Below the pieces are notes generated by a model that was not told where the DNA came from, did not search any database, and saw only the letters and a program-made list of their open reading frames with translations. Positions 12,936-25,223 of a stretch of 64,000 nt of DNA are shown here, piece after piece. Every line of letters begins with the position of its first letter. Within the stretch, counting starts at the first letter, position 1. This stretch comes from Polytrichum commune. Taxonomy: Eukaryota > Streptophyta > Polytrichopsida > Polytrichales > Polytrichaceae. Location of the stretch: assembly GCA_950295325.1 (NCBI GenBank), contig OX485804.1, forward strand, positions 42,086,429-42,150,428, in the 5' to 3' direction. The position numbers were made by a program, and so were the translations under genes.

Positions 12936-14231
12936 TTACATGGCTTGGCTACCAAAATCGTTATCAAATTGGGCGTACCGGGCCGCCTGCAAATGTGCAG
13001 AGGGCCGTGTGGTCTTCAATGCTACAAGAACATCATCAGGTGTAATGGGTCCCATCTCAGGCAACGGCTCCTCGCTGCTAGGATCTCTATTCTCAAGCAC
13101 AGCCATGACCCGCCTCAAAGGACGCATCGCAGCTTCCTTACACACAATGCGGATATCTGAACCAGAATAGCCCTCCGTTCCTACCACCATCTCCTCGATA
13201 GGCAAATCACCCATTTGTTTCCCCTCGAGCAAACCTTCGAACATCGCCTGCCTTGCTTCAGGCTCAGGCAATGGCACCAGTATCCGCTTCTCCAGACGCC
13301 GTAACATAGCTCCATCAAGCTGCCATGGCAAATTCGTGGCTGCCAGCAGAAACACAAGCTCGTTTGACTTCGTTAACCCATCCATCTGCACGAGAAGCTC
13401 CGTCTTCAATCGCCTACTCGCCTCATGCTCACTGGACCCTTCCCCTCTCTGACTTATCAACGCATCGATCTCATCCAAAAATATCGTGCTTGGGGCAAAA
13501 TACCTCGCCAGCTCAAACAACACCTTCACCAGCTTCTCGGAATCTCCCCGCCACTTGCTCACAATCGAGGAAGCTGAGATGTTGAAGAACGTTGTCTTGC
13601 ACTCCGTTGCCACCGCCTTCGCTAACATAGTCTTTCCCGTCCCAGGTGGCCCGAACAACAAGATCCCCTTCCAAGGAGTTAATAAGCCGGTAAAGTACTG
13701 CGGATACTTAATCGGCATCACCACAGCTTCCTTCAACAGCCGCTTCGCATTCTCCAAACCCTTGATGCTGTCCCACTCCACATCCAAGTTCCCTTTCACT
13801 ATGTCACGTGTGATGCTCTCCGCAAGCTCCCGCATCTCCACGGTCGAGAAATCCGGTAACGGCTTCTGCCATGATTCCTGGGGGAGTCCTTCGACTCCAT
13901 TCGCATTCCCATTGCCACTCGAAACCCTAACCCCATCCTTATTAGTATTCAAAAACTTCTCATATGGAGCCAGCTCCCGCTGCTTCTTCTTTGCAGCTCC
14001 TCCTCCATTCGCAACGGCCCCGTTCTGATGATCCGCCACACTCGGTGACATGTCGCCCAATCCAGTGGACGCTCGAGCCACACCATTACCGTTGCTGTTG
14101 CTGTTAGCCAGGTTGTTGGACGAGGGCTTGCGACCGAAGCGGGCGTCGTAGGCCTGTTTAAAATCCTCAAAATACCATCGAGTGTCCGACGGCCTGCTCT
14201 CCAAAGCTCCGCCGCCGTTCGCACTGGACAT
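12936..14231 (-). CDS. KATNAL2: Katanin p60-like AAA ATPase, KATNAL2/CCP1 type
   Basis: A single exon encodes 431 residues from ATG at 14231 (MSSANGGG) to a stop at 12936. The frame continues open upstream to 14771, but that part translates the leader microsatellite and a MITE, so the ATG at 14231 is preferred. The N-terminus is variable and Asn/Gly-rich (about 1-115). The AAA module follows: Walker A GPPGTGKT at 194-201, Walker B FLDEID at 251-256, sensor-1 Asn in AATN at 297-300, arginine-finger region [10 protein letters not shown] at 307-316, and the C-terminal Vps4-like helix ending near DNDFGSQ. Katanin p60 proteins sever or remodel microtubules as ATP-driven hexamers. Sequence features fit KATNAL2 and the plant gene named CCP1 (conserved in ciliated species and land plants). 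All key residues are present, so it should be active. The lack of introns is notable beside its intron-rich neighbours. Confidence 0.9.
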   Translation of the reverse strand: MSSANGGGALESRPSDTRWYFEDFKQAYDARFGRKPSSNNLANSNSNGNGVARASTGLGDMSPSVADHQNGAVANGGGAAKKKQRELAPYEKFLNTNKDGVRVSSGNGNANGVEGLPQESWQKPLPDFSTVEMRELAESITRDIVKGNLDVEWDSIKGLENAKRLLKEAVVMPIKYPQYFTGLLTPWKGILLFGPPGTGKTMLAKAVATECKTTFFNISASSIVSKWRGDSEKLVKVLFELARYFAPSTIFLDEIDALISQRGEGSSEHEASRRLKTELLVQMDGLTKSNELVFLLAATNLPWQLDGAMLRRLEKRILVPLPEPEARQAMFEGLLEGKQMGDLPIEEMVVGTEGYSGSDIRIVCKEAAMRPLRRVMAVLENRDPSSEEPLPEMGPITPDDVLVALKTTRPSAHLQAARYAQFDNDFGSQAM

Positions 14232-14373
14232 CCTCTCTCTTGTGTGTGTGTGCTTGTCTCTCGATCTCTCACCTCGCCCCCTCCTGCCCGCAGCATCCAC
14301 CGATCGCAACGTTGCGATCGAGTCGATGATCGGAGCTGGAAAGTGCGAGGGAGGCAGGGAAAGAATCGGAGTG

Positions 14374-14379
<6 letters not shown>

Positions 14380-14416
<37 letters not shown>
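14380..14416 (-). repeat. (CT)n microsatellite in the leader of the katanin-like gene
   Basis: The plus strand reads about 18 uninterrupted GA units, so the transcript sense is CT. It lies about 150 bp upstream of the start codon, within the probable 5' leader or core promoter. CT/GA tracts in plant leaders can bind BPC/GAGA-type factors. That role is inference. Confidence 0.85.
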
Positions 14417-14419
<3 letters not shown>

Positions 14420-14549
14420 TTCCGGTGCGCTGGCTTGGCAGAAGAGAGGAGTTTGGCATTGGACGACGTTCCCTGAATTTTAGTAACGTCATAGGTTCGC
14501 ATTCAACTGCCATGCATGGAATACGGTACACACGACTTGGGGTCGCTAA

Positions 14550-15742
14550 GGGCCAGTTTACACCATGGAAGATGGCCTTTTCCCATGGTCCGACTTCATG
14601 GTCTAAGGGTCGCTTCACACTATAGCCTGTCGAAGTCGAGAGGTCGTGGGATTGAGTGGCCAAACTTTGTTGAGAGTCCAAAGAAATGGGCTGAAAACAT
14701 ACAGTCGATGAAATATAGTAATTGGAGCCTTCGGCCGGGCATAGTGTGAAGCCTCCACAGGCCAAGCCCAAAGTCCAAACCTTTGGTCATGAATTCCGAC
14801 AGCCTCTCAACTTGGACGGCCATAGTGTGAAGCCTCCAAACGTCAAGCCCAAATTCCAAACCTTTGGCCATGAACTCCCATGGACTCTCAACTTTGGCTA
14901 GGTATGGTGTGAAGCCTCCAAAGGCCAAGGCCAAGCCCAAAGTCCGAACCCAAAGGAGCATCCCACTTTATATATTCCTTGCCCAAAACAACCCCTCCAA
15001 CCTAACAGCCAAGATCTTGTCAATGATCGATTTTTTTAATGAAAAAAACCGACAGTCTCTTGACCATAGTTTGGGTTTCCATTCCCATCCAACCCAAACT
15101 TCCTTCGAGAGTCCGTCGCCTTCTTCAAAAAGATATCATTTTAAATTGCGACGGCCTTTGGACCCTTTGGCCTTAGTGTGAAGGATTGAGAGGCCAAACT
15201 CTAGGTTTCTTGCAATATGATTGGTGGAAATCGACGGCCTCTTGACCTTGAAGCGCCCTTAGCATCCATGCTCTGATTTCTTTAAAAATAAAAAAATAAA
15301 ATCATTTTTTTCAAAGCTTTTGGGCTCCTCGCTAGGTGTAAACCAAATGTGGACCAAGAGGAATGACAATGCACCAAAAGTAAATATGTTTTTTTAATAT
15401 ATGTCCAAACAAAGCTCTTTTGAAAAAATATTGACCATTCTTTTCTCCAAAAAAACATTTCACTAAAATTTTATTATAACATCATTTCTATGTCATGGGT
15501 CCTTGTTTTTTTTCTACTAGAGCACCTCTTTTGCCTCTCCCACCACAAATTAAAACCCATTGGACCATATCAGTGGATAATGTAGGCCTTATAATATGTT
15601 TTATGGGGACCTCGAACTCCACGGTCACTTTGACCATTTTTCCTTGGTGTAAACCGAAGTGGTTATGGGATGAGTTCAACAGCCAATCGCAAATTCTACA
15701 TGGCCTTAGCACGACTTCATGGTCCATGGTGTAAACAACCCC
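14550..15742. mobile_element. MITE (outer), PIF/Harbinger-like, containing a second MITE
   Basis: The left end GGGCCAGTTTACACCATGG is matched in inverted orientation by CCATGGTGTAAACAACCCC at the right end. The element is flanked by direct TAA at 14547-14549 and 15743-15745. A 3-bp TWA duplication and a GGG...CCC end fit PIF/Harbinger (Tourist-like) elements. There is no transposase, so it is non-autonomous. It ends only about 320 bp upstream of the katanin-like start codon. Confidence 0.65.
14607..15258. mobile_element. MITE (inner), member of the GGGCCGC family
   Basis: Starts GGGTCGCTTCACACTATAG and ends CTTGAAGCGCCC. Its interior repeats the phrase CCATAGTGTGAAGCCTCC and GCCAAGCCCAAAGTCC several times. 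The interior is closely similar, in reverse complement, to the element at 25224-25791. Flanking triplets are TAA on the left and TTA on the right, so the duplication is not exact. Confidence 0.65.
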
Positions 15743-15745
15743 TAA

Positions 15746-16906
15746 GGTCCAGTTCAGACGAGTGCCCTACCAAAGCGTGAACAATGACACCTCGGAGAAA
15801 CTTTCGTCCTTCCAAAACGTTTTCACATCATCATGTCATTGTGTGTGTTGTCGAGTCTATCAGATGCAGCTTCGTACCTGCAAGTAACCGAACAAACAAG
15901 AGTGTTCTGCCACTTGAGAAGTTTGGAGCCACCCCAATGCAATGCTTAAAACTACTCCATATTGTCCATTGAGATGGCTACATTGGTTGGTGACATGGTG
16001 AGTTGATGAAGTCGACATAACCTAGGTTTGTACAACGCGTTGAATAAATTTGTTATTACAACCAATGACATTTGATAATTGTTTGTCCAAGCATTTGTCT
16101 AAATTGGGCCTAAGGGTATATAGGTCTTAAGGGCTCGTTAGGTGGGGGTCCACAAACATAGGGAACATTTAGACACAATTCAAACCCACAAACCATAATA
16201 TCTTTGCAATAAGTTAAAATCATTTTGTAGGGTATAATCAACATGTCTAAAGGCATTTTGTCCAATTTAAAGGTCCACTTACCAAAGGCATTAATGCACT
16301 TGAATCATAAGGGTATGCACACAATGCACACAATATATGAGCATAGGCACAAAATAGTGGTGATTTTTGTCTTGATTATGACATACATCGAGTATGTGTG
16401 CAAGTGGCCTCATTACAACGTGTGATTATTGGGCAACACAAGATCATGACAAACCCTTTGTTATTTTGTGGAATTTGTGCATATACTCCCGAGAGTTCAT
16501 ATCATATAGAAATATGAAAGGGTCATGGGATCATTAAGAACCAACATTTTGAATATTATTACCAAAAGACGTTTATACAACATATTATATTAAAACACGC
16601 AACGAACATATACTTCATTCACGTCGGTCCCCTACCGGAGACCGAAGTTTCTTCTCTTCTCTCTTAAAACACAACACTTTCAATTCATTGATTAAAGTTA
16701 TATAGGTTCAAAACTTGAGGAAAAACACAAACATGAGAAAGAAGATACTAGTAGAAGCAAGAGTAGCAATGACTGTTATAATATTAGGTAGAAAAAACTT
16801 ACTAAAAATGTGTGGAAAAAAAAATATATATATATATATAAAATATAGGTTAAATCATTGTAAGATGATTTTAACAAGCATTTACAACATACTTTGAAAC
16901 CACCAA

Positions 16907-16942
<36 letters not shown>

Positions 16943-17353
16943 CCATTAGTTTTAAACGTTTAAATGAAATCCTCACATTATTTTTTCAATGAGTGGCAAA
17001 TACAAAATTTACATTTTAGGATTATGACAAAGGATGAGCTAAAAATATTCATTATTAAACTAAAATTTTGTAAATATTGGATAAGAGAATCATGAAAGGT
17101 CTTATTTTATCTTGTAAAATGATCGGCGACAAGGTTTATCCACTAAGGTCATGTCTTTATTTTTTTAAGAAAAAAAACCAAGGCCCAAAAAATATCATAA
17201 TTTAATACAAATTAACACAAAACAATAGTTGAAATACTTTACATATATTAAAAATAGGTAAAAACATTTTATCAAGAATAATAAACATTATCGTATGAGA
17301 TATGACAAATTAAGTTGTAACTTATATATATGGATGTAATAAGTGTATAAAAC
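15746..17353. other. AT-rich intergenic DNA, no gene seen
   Basis: Simple (TA)n tracts lie near 16830 and 16912-16940. I see no coding structure. Confidence 0.5.
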
Positions 17354-19234
17354 CCCAGGTACGCAACTCCCGTATTATATGATCCTGATTATAATCACTT
17401 ATAATGTGTTTTAGTCCAATATTGAGTGATACAAATTGTTTTAATGTAGGAAACCCTTGTAGCCCTTCTAACAAGGAATCCAAAAATGTAATTATATATA
17501 GGAAATGAATATATTTTGAAGCATATAATTGCATTAAAAAATCAATTATATGATTTTTTAATACATGTACCATAGGTCAAACTACCCAACTTTTTGGACT
17601 TTTTAATAAAATTTTAACATTGTGAATGACTTGTAATTTTAATGGGAGGCAACTATTCGTGGCTTATAATTCTAATTGGAGGCAAATATTCGTGTGGATT
17701 TTGTAAAATTATGTATAGGCAACTTACTGGTCTAACTGTTGGGATAGAAAACTAATGATTTGTGTTAGGATACAATTGAGGTATGTATTTTTAAGACCAT
17801 ATACATCATATGGTGCCCCGACTACTCAAGGGTATCATGGGGTATTTCAAAATATCATGGGTTCCCGGTTTAGGGTTAGGGCTTAGGGTTTGAGGCTTCT
17901 ATATATTCACTTTGAAGCTTTTGTGTTTGGTTTTGGAGCCTTTGTGTCTTTGCTTTGGAGCCTTTGTGTCGTCACTTTGGAGTGTGCTTGTGCTCATTTG
18001 GGAGGGTCATCCTTGGCATTCAAAGAATCAAAGTAAGATCATGTTAAGGGTTTTGTTTTCTCATATTTTGTTTGTGGAATAGGTTTGTAGTTCGCCAAGT
18101 TTCTATAGTTTTTGCTCCTTGCGATCGCCGCACATCACCCAATATTTTGGTATAAGGGAGAGAAAAAATACCATGTATGTTATCTAAACGCCTTTGAAGT
18201 GCTCAATAGTTTGTCTGGACTCTTGAAATGTGAAGTGGTTGTTGGTCAAACTCAAGTAGTTCATCGGATACTAGCAGTTGGTTCTCCCTGTTCATTGTTG
18301 GTCACTCTGAAGTTGCCCATATCACTTAGTACCCTAACGAGCCCCTTGCTTTCTAACTTAAACTTCGACAGTGTGAAAGTAAGAGACAGTGGTATGGAGT
18401 GCTTGCTCTTGCCCATCTTGATGGTGGTCAATGATGGGCGTTCAATTTGTCTTGAGGTAAACTTGAGTCATCTCTTGGAGCGTGGCTTCTTGCAGTGTGT
18501 TGATTTGTCTTCTAGGGCTGAATTGCATAGTATGTCATTTGGTTTTGGGGTCAAGGTCATAAAATCATCCAATTGCTTGAGCTTGTATTCTTGTGGATTG
18601 GCAACACAGTGTTGGCACTGGATGGGTTAGGTCTGCGGACCACAGAGGGTTCCACTTCAACAGAGTGTAGCTTTAGATTTTAGTTGTATGTGTTTGGAGG
18701 CAAACCCTAACTCTGAACCCAAATCATGTAGGAATGTTGCATGGAGAGTATTGTATGCATTGTTTCAATAGTCATTAATGTAGATAAGAATGTCTACACA
18801 TTGGCTCCAGAGGATCGTGATGCCTTAAACAAACACATGGATTGTGAGATGAAGCGTAGAGGCTCATGTAGTGGAGGTAGAGATAGGGAGAAGGAATATG
18901 TTACACCTATAATTGCCACAACTCCTTCCAAAAGAGGGAGACCTCAAAAGGACCCTCTAGTATTTGTGAATACTAATCCGACATCTACATTGAATACCCC
19001 TCTTAGACGCTCTACAAGGTTAAAAAAACTAGGCGTTTCTATTGTTTATATACGTTGGAGTTTTTCTTAATAAATATGCAACCCAACTTTTTTTCATCTC
19101 ATTTTATTTAATTTGGTCTTCACCCAACCTTTTTGATCATTTTAATAATTTGATATAATTTTTACAAAAGCCGTCCTCTAAGCCGTTTTAAGTACGATGC
19201 CCCCTAAGTATAATGTGGGAGTTGCGTACTCGGG
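17354..19234 (+). mobile_element. Terminal-inverted-repeat element with 8-bp target duplication (hAT-like or other TIR superfamily)
   Basis: The left end CCCAGGTACGCAACTCCC pairs with GGGAGTTGCGTACTCGGG at the right end. The repeat continues imperfectly to about 25 bp. It is bounded by the same 8-bp word TATAAAAC at 17346-17353 and 19235-19242. An 8-bp duplication is typical of hAT elements, though other superfamilies (Merlin, P) also give about 8 bp. The interior holds two frames (18112-18630, 18741-19070) and no recognisable transposase, so it is probably non-autonomous or carries captured sequence. Confidence 0.65.
18741..19070 (+). CDS. Reading frame with AT-hook-like motif inside the TIR element
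   Basis: The frame has 109 residues. Its C-terminal half contains KRGRPQKDP, which matches the GRP core of an AT-hook, followed by LRRSTRLKK. Such basic motifs bind DNA and occur in transposon and chromatin proteins. The upstream frame at 18112-18630 (172 residues) is not recognised and may belong to the same transcript. The function is unknown, and it could be part of a decayed transposon protein. Confidence 0.35.
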   Translation: MESIVCIVSIVINVDKNVYTLAPEDRDALNKHMDCEMKRRGSCSGGRDREKEYVTPIIATTPSKRGRPQKDPLVFVNTNPTSTLNTPLRRSTRLKKLGVSIVYIRWSFS

Positions 19235-19242
19235 TATAAAAC

Positions 19243-22200
19243 TTCTTATCACATGTTATAAATTCTTAAGATTTATATTAATACAAAAATTAATGGTCGT
19301 TATCCCATAATAAAATATTCAAATATGAAAGTGTATTTTATTTAATATTCCATAATAATTAGTTATAATGATAGTTCACTCACCAATAGGCAACGTGAGT
19401 TGGGTTTAGACCGTCGTGAGACAAATTATGTTAGTTTAGTGGCACTAGCCAAGTGAGCTTGGACACTACCTAACTAATAACATGTTCCGACGGAACTAAA
19501 AAAATTTAGGTTTCCGCCAAAAGAACAATCCAAGTTTGAGGCTTAAGCATAAGCCGATTAAATAAATAAATACTCAGATAATGCAAGCAATAACCTGTTG
19601 AATCCAAATCGGACCCGAGGGAAAATGTACACATGCTAAAGATAGTGAAGAGGGTGGAAGATTTGCATTGTCAGCACGAAATCGATTGAAAATCACAACT
19701 TAGATTGTCAACGCAAATGGCTCGAAGAACACGGAAAGCAAAATAATAATGAAAAAGAAAAAGAAAACGACAAAATCGAAAATGAGACTGAAAGGCCCCA
19801 CCTCAAAGAGGGGTCACAAAGTAGTCTAGGAATAGCAGGAGAAAGGAGATTTAGAGTGAGGACTAATCTAGATGTAGGATTAGTCGGAATATGCAAAAAT
19901 ACATGTTAACCTAAGCCAAATGTGAAATGCAACATAAAAGATAAGATGGAACCCAAAGATATAGAGAATACCGACAACCAAGAAGACGATTGAGAGCCAA
20001 AAACGCACGAATGTCAGGCAACACACAGTCAGTTCAAGAGGGCTATGAAATGATAAACATAACCGGTCAAAAGAACATGGAGAACGACAACACGATCATA
20101 GCCAAATTCAAGATAAAAATGACTATAATCCTAAGGAAAAACGAAATGATAGAAGACCTAAGGTTTAAACCAATAGCCATAATGAAGAACTTTGTATCGA
20201 AACTCAAAGGCAGTTTAAAAGAATCACAAAGACGATCTTCAAATACATAACTAACCAACATGTTAAAGTTGAATGAGAAAATAATGTCGTCAAAGGCGAA
20301 CGGATAGACACGGTTATTAAATGGCAGTTGAACTTGGTGGTGACCCAAATTTTTGGTATGGTCTAACATTGGCCCGCGCACCTCGATGCAAGAAATCCAT
20401 GCGAATGAACCTCGCGACGAGGAACGATCTGTGACGAGGCTAAAGATGGAAAGTAACGATGCCCTAAATCGACAGTATATTGGATAAGTCCATAAATCTC
20501 ATCATTGGTTATACGAGAAAGGAACTAATCACGCAAAGATCAAAATTACAACGGTGGAACTTTATGAGTTTGTCCAACCCATCTTCACAGACGAGGCAAT
20601 TCATGCGGAACAGGTCTCCCGGTTCTCAGGAGACAAAAAATATTTTTGAAAACTATGGTAGAGTGACGTTAAGCACCATGTTTCTAATGAAATTAAGATA
20701 TGAGGACGATGAGAATGAACTCGTGATAAAGCGGATATGAAAAATAATTCAAAATAAAGGACGGCAATAGAGGTCCAATATATGACTAAATTACGTATGG
20801 AATACTGAAAGAATGTAAAAAGATCCCGCTGGCTAAATGAATGATCAACACATTTAGTTATTATTGAAATTTTTACTACAAAAATATTGGTTCAATGATT
20901 TAATAATTTTAATAATTATATTTGATATTATAAAATTATATTGGTTTAAACATTAAAAACTAGTGAAATAAGAATAAAATATGAAAATGAAATTTCTCTG
21001 CTTGAAGCACTTATCAATAAACAAAATTTAATATTTCTTACTTTAAATTTTTTTTAAAAGTTCAAAACATTTAAAAGTTAAACACATTAATTTTTCTTGT
21101 TTATATACCCTATATTAATTCCAATCAACTTTTAACCTTAAACAAAAAATAATGTGTCTTATTTTTATATAGTACAAAATTATAGACTCAAATGATATCA
21201 CATTTGAATATTTTAAAATATAAGTGATATCAATATTCTAAGTCATGGTTCACTATAATCAAATATAAGACTATGATTTATAATTATAAAATAATTATAA
21301 ATTTAGTTTAGTTAAAATTTTATATTATAACACAAAATATTTTAGTTTATAATTTATAATTACTGCTGAGAATGAATTTTTAAATATTTTAAATAATACA
21401 ATATATATTTAGATATTGTATTTATAATTATTTATAATCTCACATTCATTTAAATTAAATTTATCATTACTTATTCATATATTAATTCTAAAAAATTCTA
21501 TATCGATCTTGAAATTTTATTGCTCACTAGAATTGGCTAATAAATATATTTTTTCAAATAATATGTTATATGTTTTATAATGCAACCTATTTAGATTATT
21601 TTATAGTTGATATATATTTCAAAGGTTTGGAACAAATTAGTTAAATGTTTAATTTATGTAATCATTCTATATATATATATATATATAGTAATAAAAATTT
21701 AATTATAAATATGTATTGTATAATCATATGTTTAATAATATAATATAGTATTGATGTTTGATGTATAATTTTGTATTTTGATAGAGTATGATAAATAATT
21801 TATTAGATTATATTTAGCAAAGTGATCCTTGTAATCAATACTTGAAAATAAAATATTAATTATTAATCTTAAGTTTTGTTCATTTTAATTTAATGATTAA
21901 CTATTTATATTATATATAATAAAAACTTATATTTTATGTTACAATTCAACAAAAATTAGTGAAAATTTGATAATTCTTCATTACTATTTACAAAATCTGT
22001 AACTTTTATTTTTAAATTAAAAACAAAATTGTTTATTTTTATGAAGAAACAAATATTTTTTATTTATTCTTATTTCTAATTCAACAACTATATCATGAAA
22101 TTTTATCATTCGAAATTCATGTTTTATATTATATTCATGCAAATTATATTATAATGATTGAAAATATATTGTTTCATTAGACGAAATATTTTAGGCCTAA

Positions 22201-22372
22201 CAAGGCTTTGTAGTCTTTAAAGTCAAAATTGTGCAAAATGTCGTTCTTTAAGATGAAGTGATTTATTCAGAGTGTAAGGCTGATGATAATTTTTTTCGTT
22301 CAAAACTAATCCTGAAATGAATATCCTAAAGTACAAAGTACAATTTCATGATTAATTCAAGTATGAATAATG
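19243..22372. other. AT-rich DNA with decayed frames, no gene identified
   Basis: Frames at 19990-20250 and 20480-20740 read as Lys/Ile-rich protein without recognisable motifs and may be remnants of a retroelement. From about 20830 to 22370 the DNA is extremely AT-rich, with no structure I can name. Confidence 0.45.
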
Positions 22373-22755
22373 TTCCCTCCCAACTTGACTTTAGGGAGGG
22401 TAGTTTTAGGCTAAGACTCTGTCCCTAATACCGGCCTTCCCCACCTGAGCCGGTATTAGGGCCCGAGCTGAGTTGGCAAGCTCGTTAAGACCGGATAATA
22501 TTGCCAAGCTTGCAGTTTCAGTCCTGGAGCTTGTTGCCTCCGCTAACATTACGGAGGCATTGTAGCATCGGTAACGCCTACAGACTGCGGCACCCGAGTG
22601 GCCACCATGTGGTTTTAGTTATTGAGCCTCAAATCGGGACTTTACCGGTAATGCTGATAAAAATGGGAGGGTCCCACTCCCTGGACCTAGCCAAGGCGAC
22701 CAACGGTCTCTGCAACAAATTTCTCAGTGTATCACCGAAAGCGCCGGTTTAGTGA
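22373..22755. repeat. GC-richer island, probable transposon fragment
   Basis: This segment is much richer in G and C than both flanks. It contains CTAATACCGGC and GCCGGTATTAG as a local inverted pair near 22420-22460. It ends near GCGCCGGTTTAGTG. The sharp edges suggest an inserted element. The family is not recognised. Confidence 0.35.
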
Positions 22756-23224
22756 AAGATATTTAGTGAAAAGATAATCATGAGTTGGTAATAGATATTT
22801 AATTTGGTAGATTATTTTTTATTAGTAACAATCAAATTTCAAAAGATGGTTGACTTAAACTGTGGAGTATATTTATCATTATGGTTAGTATCTCACATAT
22901 TGTTTTGAAGAAGTTCATTTACATACATACCAATATAAGCAGAGATAGTTATCAGATGGGTTTAAGTTGTTTAATCCACAAAAACCAAGTTTTAGTTGGT
23001 TTTTATATGCTTCTAAATTTTTCCTATATTCATTTAATAAAAAATAAAATGAACGTAAATATTGCATATTTGTGAATTAAAAATATTTACAAATCAACCT
23101 TGGGATTGGTAAACAAGGGGTTTTAAGTTTATGTCATAGCATTAGTAGAAAACTATGCCAGATTTGCTAAATGATTGCATATTTGTTTTTTTAGTTTGAA
23201 GATTGAGATTTTAAGAAATTTGGG

Positions 23225-23285
23225 GGCGTGTAATATACCGTTGGAAAGGTCTTGCAGATGCCTTTCCAACAGGATATTACACGCC
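23225..23285. repeat. Short near-perfect hairpin
   Basis: Arms 23225-23249 and 23261-23285 (25 nt each) pair at 23 of 25 positions, around an 11-nt loop (TCTTGCAGATG). The arms begin GGCGTGTAATAT and end ATATTACACGCC. Confidence 0.8.
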
Positions 23286-25124
23286 TAATAAAATTTCAAA
23301 ATTGCAATCGCAAAATGAGAAAATAAAATATGTAGTCGTTTAACGTATGTAGATCACGCTAGTCAAAAGAACCGCAACTGATTTCGACTGTGATTTTTTT
23401 AAGCATTATTTTCTACTAGTGTAGATGTCAATATAAGATATAAGTGTAGTTGTTTATATCTTTGGATATATTATTGACACCCTAGGCATAGTAGGTGAAT
23501 CGTTTTAGAATTCATATAGAGAATGGGTAGGATTGTGGACCTAATCAACAAATTTGTAGGATGGAAGAAATGAGTGATGGCAATAAATTGAAGTGTGGTG
23601 CTAGGCATTTTAGACATAGCAAAAGTGTAGTTAAAATTTGCAAAGAGAGAATTGTTTGTCAAATCTATTACAAGTCATCCAAAGATAAGTAGTGTGTCTC
23701 CCCATGCATTTGGGGGGGGGGTGTACAATTGTCGTAGATTTGGAAGATGTTCAAAATGTTTGTCAATTCCAATTTCTAGAGAGGTGAAACGGGAACCTCT
23801 AGTGTTGTTTCAAAGTTAATATGAACATGTTTGTAATTGGAAGTAGAAATCTTAATTTATGGCTTGCATTGTTTCCAAAGTTTCTTGAAAATGAGATTTA
23901 TCAATGGTGCAAATGCCAAAACACATATACAAAGTGTTCTTTGGATAGGGCGAGTGGATATACGAGAGTTTGAAGTGGGATTATAACCACGTGCATGAAG
24001 GAGATTCGCAAACAAGGTTGCTTTGTACTTATGCTGGAATCAGATTGCTTAGAAGTGCTCCAAAACATCTGAAATTTTTACCACATGTAAAGAACATTAT
24101 GACCCTTATGTGGAATTTGTTTCGTCAAGTTCTGAGGTGTGGAAAAAAAGATATGGGACTTTGAAGTCTCCAAGCAATGAGATTGGGCCCAAAAACTGAA
24201 ATTTTTGTTCACTCAAAGAATTCGCCAAAAATCCAATCCTTCGTCATTTTCCGATCGGAAAAGACCATTGGATCCATCTCGCAAAAACAGCCAGGGTCCT
24301 CTCCCCGCAAATTTGGGTTTCTTTGGAACAATCTCATCCAATTTGCACTTCTCTACAATCAAAAGCCCCCTGGGGGCCTTACGGTCCTTTAGGGGTTAAC
24401 TTCCAAAGTCATAAAGAGTTTAGAGCGAAAGACATAGAAGAGAATAAACGTTGACCATGCGATCAGCGTGATTGGAATGCCCATTCGACCCACCCTTGGT
24501 ATTATGCCCTCAAAAGACACATGTTATGCTAACCATAATTTTGGTTGTATTGAATCCTTGGAAGTTAAACATTTCATGATTTGGTTGGTGCTGGAATTGC
24601 GGCAACAAATCAAGTCCAAAAGAACCAATTGTGTTTTCGTCACGAGACACGGGGCATATAACTTCACATGAATGACTTGGACAAGATCCAAAGGAAATGA
24701 CAACGGTTCCAAGCATAAAGTTTTCAATTGAGAGATGGAGTACATTCTTTTGTATGACATAAACTACCATAGTTTGTTTTTTGGTTTTTTGAAATACATC
24801 ATCATAATGTAATATATAATACGTTTGGGGGAGTGAATTGTGGGAAATAAAGATACCCTGCAAGGTTGTAGTTGAGCATAGGTGTCCGTGTTCCCCATAA
24901 TGCATTTTGGGGAATGCATTGCCAAACGTAAAGGCCGAAGGACAAATTTCAACACCTTTGACTAGTTGAGAAACAACAACATGTCATGCCCATAAACACA
25001 ATGCACTCTAAAATACGCAAGGTGCATTATGCAAAGTAAAGTTGTCTCAAATTACAAAGGAAAAACTCGGCTTGGGTCTTCACAAAACCTTTGACAAGGA
25101 TTTCAAGGGGAACGCATTTGCCCT

Positions 25125-25223
25125 ATGCCGTCTCCAAATGCAATGGAAACGTTAAAGAGATTGAAGAAAGAGTTCCAACGAGCTCCCATTATCCAACCCC
25201 TGAATCGGGATAAGTCGTTTTTA
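25125..25223 (+). pseudogene. Possible Ty3/gypsy RNase-H-region remnant
   Basis: METLKRLKKEFQRAPII followed by RDKSF resembles the F..LK..F..API......KPF start of the RNase H region after gypsy reverse transcriptase. The frame is cut by the MITE at 25224. No intact reverse transcriptase is visible nearby, so this is at best a fragment. Confidence 0.3.

Noticed and set aside
13486..14028. Long plus-strand frames over the katanin-like gene
   Set aside because: They are antisense shadows of a clearly coding minus-strand gene with intact AAA motifs.
14232..14961. N-terminal extension of the katanin-like frame to 14771 and other frames through 14961
   Set aside because: These translate the CT microsatellite (runs of SLSLSL) and MITE sequence. 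The ATG at 14231 begins the family-like protein.
17867..17895. Telomere-like TTTAGGG words (also near 32536 and 50310)
   Set aside because: Only two or three degenerate units at each place. Too short for an interstitial telomere array.
24177..24399. Overlapping frames in two phases as a gag-like gene
   Set aside because: No zinc knuckle or other motif, and nothing favours one phase over the other.
24510..24905. Minus-strand frame with YDDVF as a possible reverse transcriptase
   Set aside because: The neighbouring residues do not follow gypsy or copia reverse-transcriptase motifs, and the strand disagrees with the plus-strand RNase-H-like piece at 25125.
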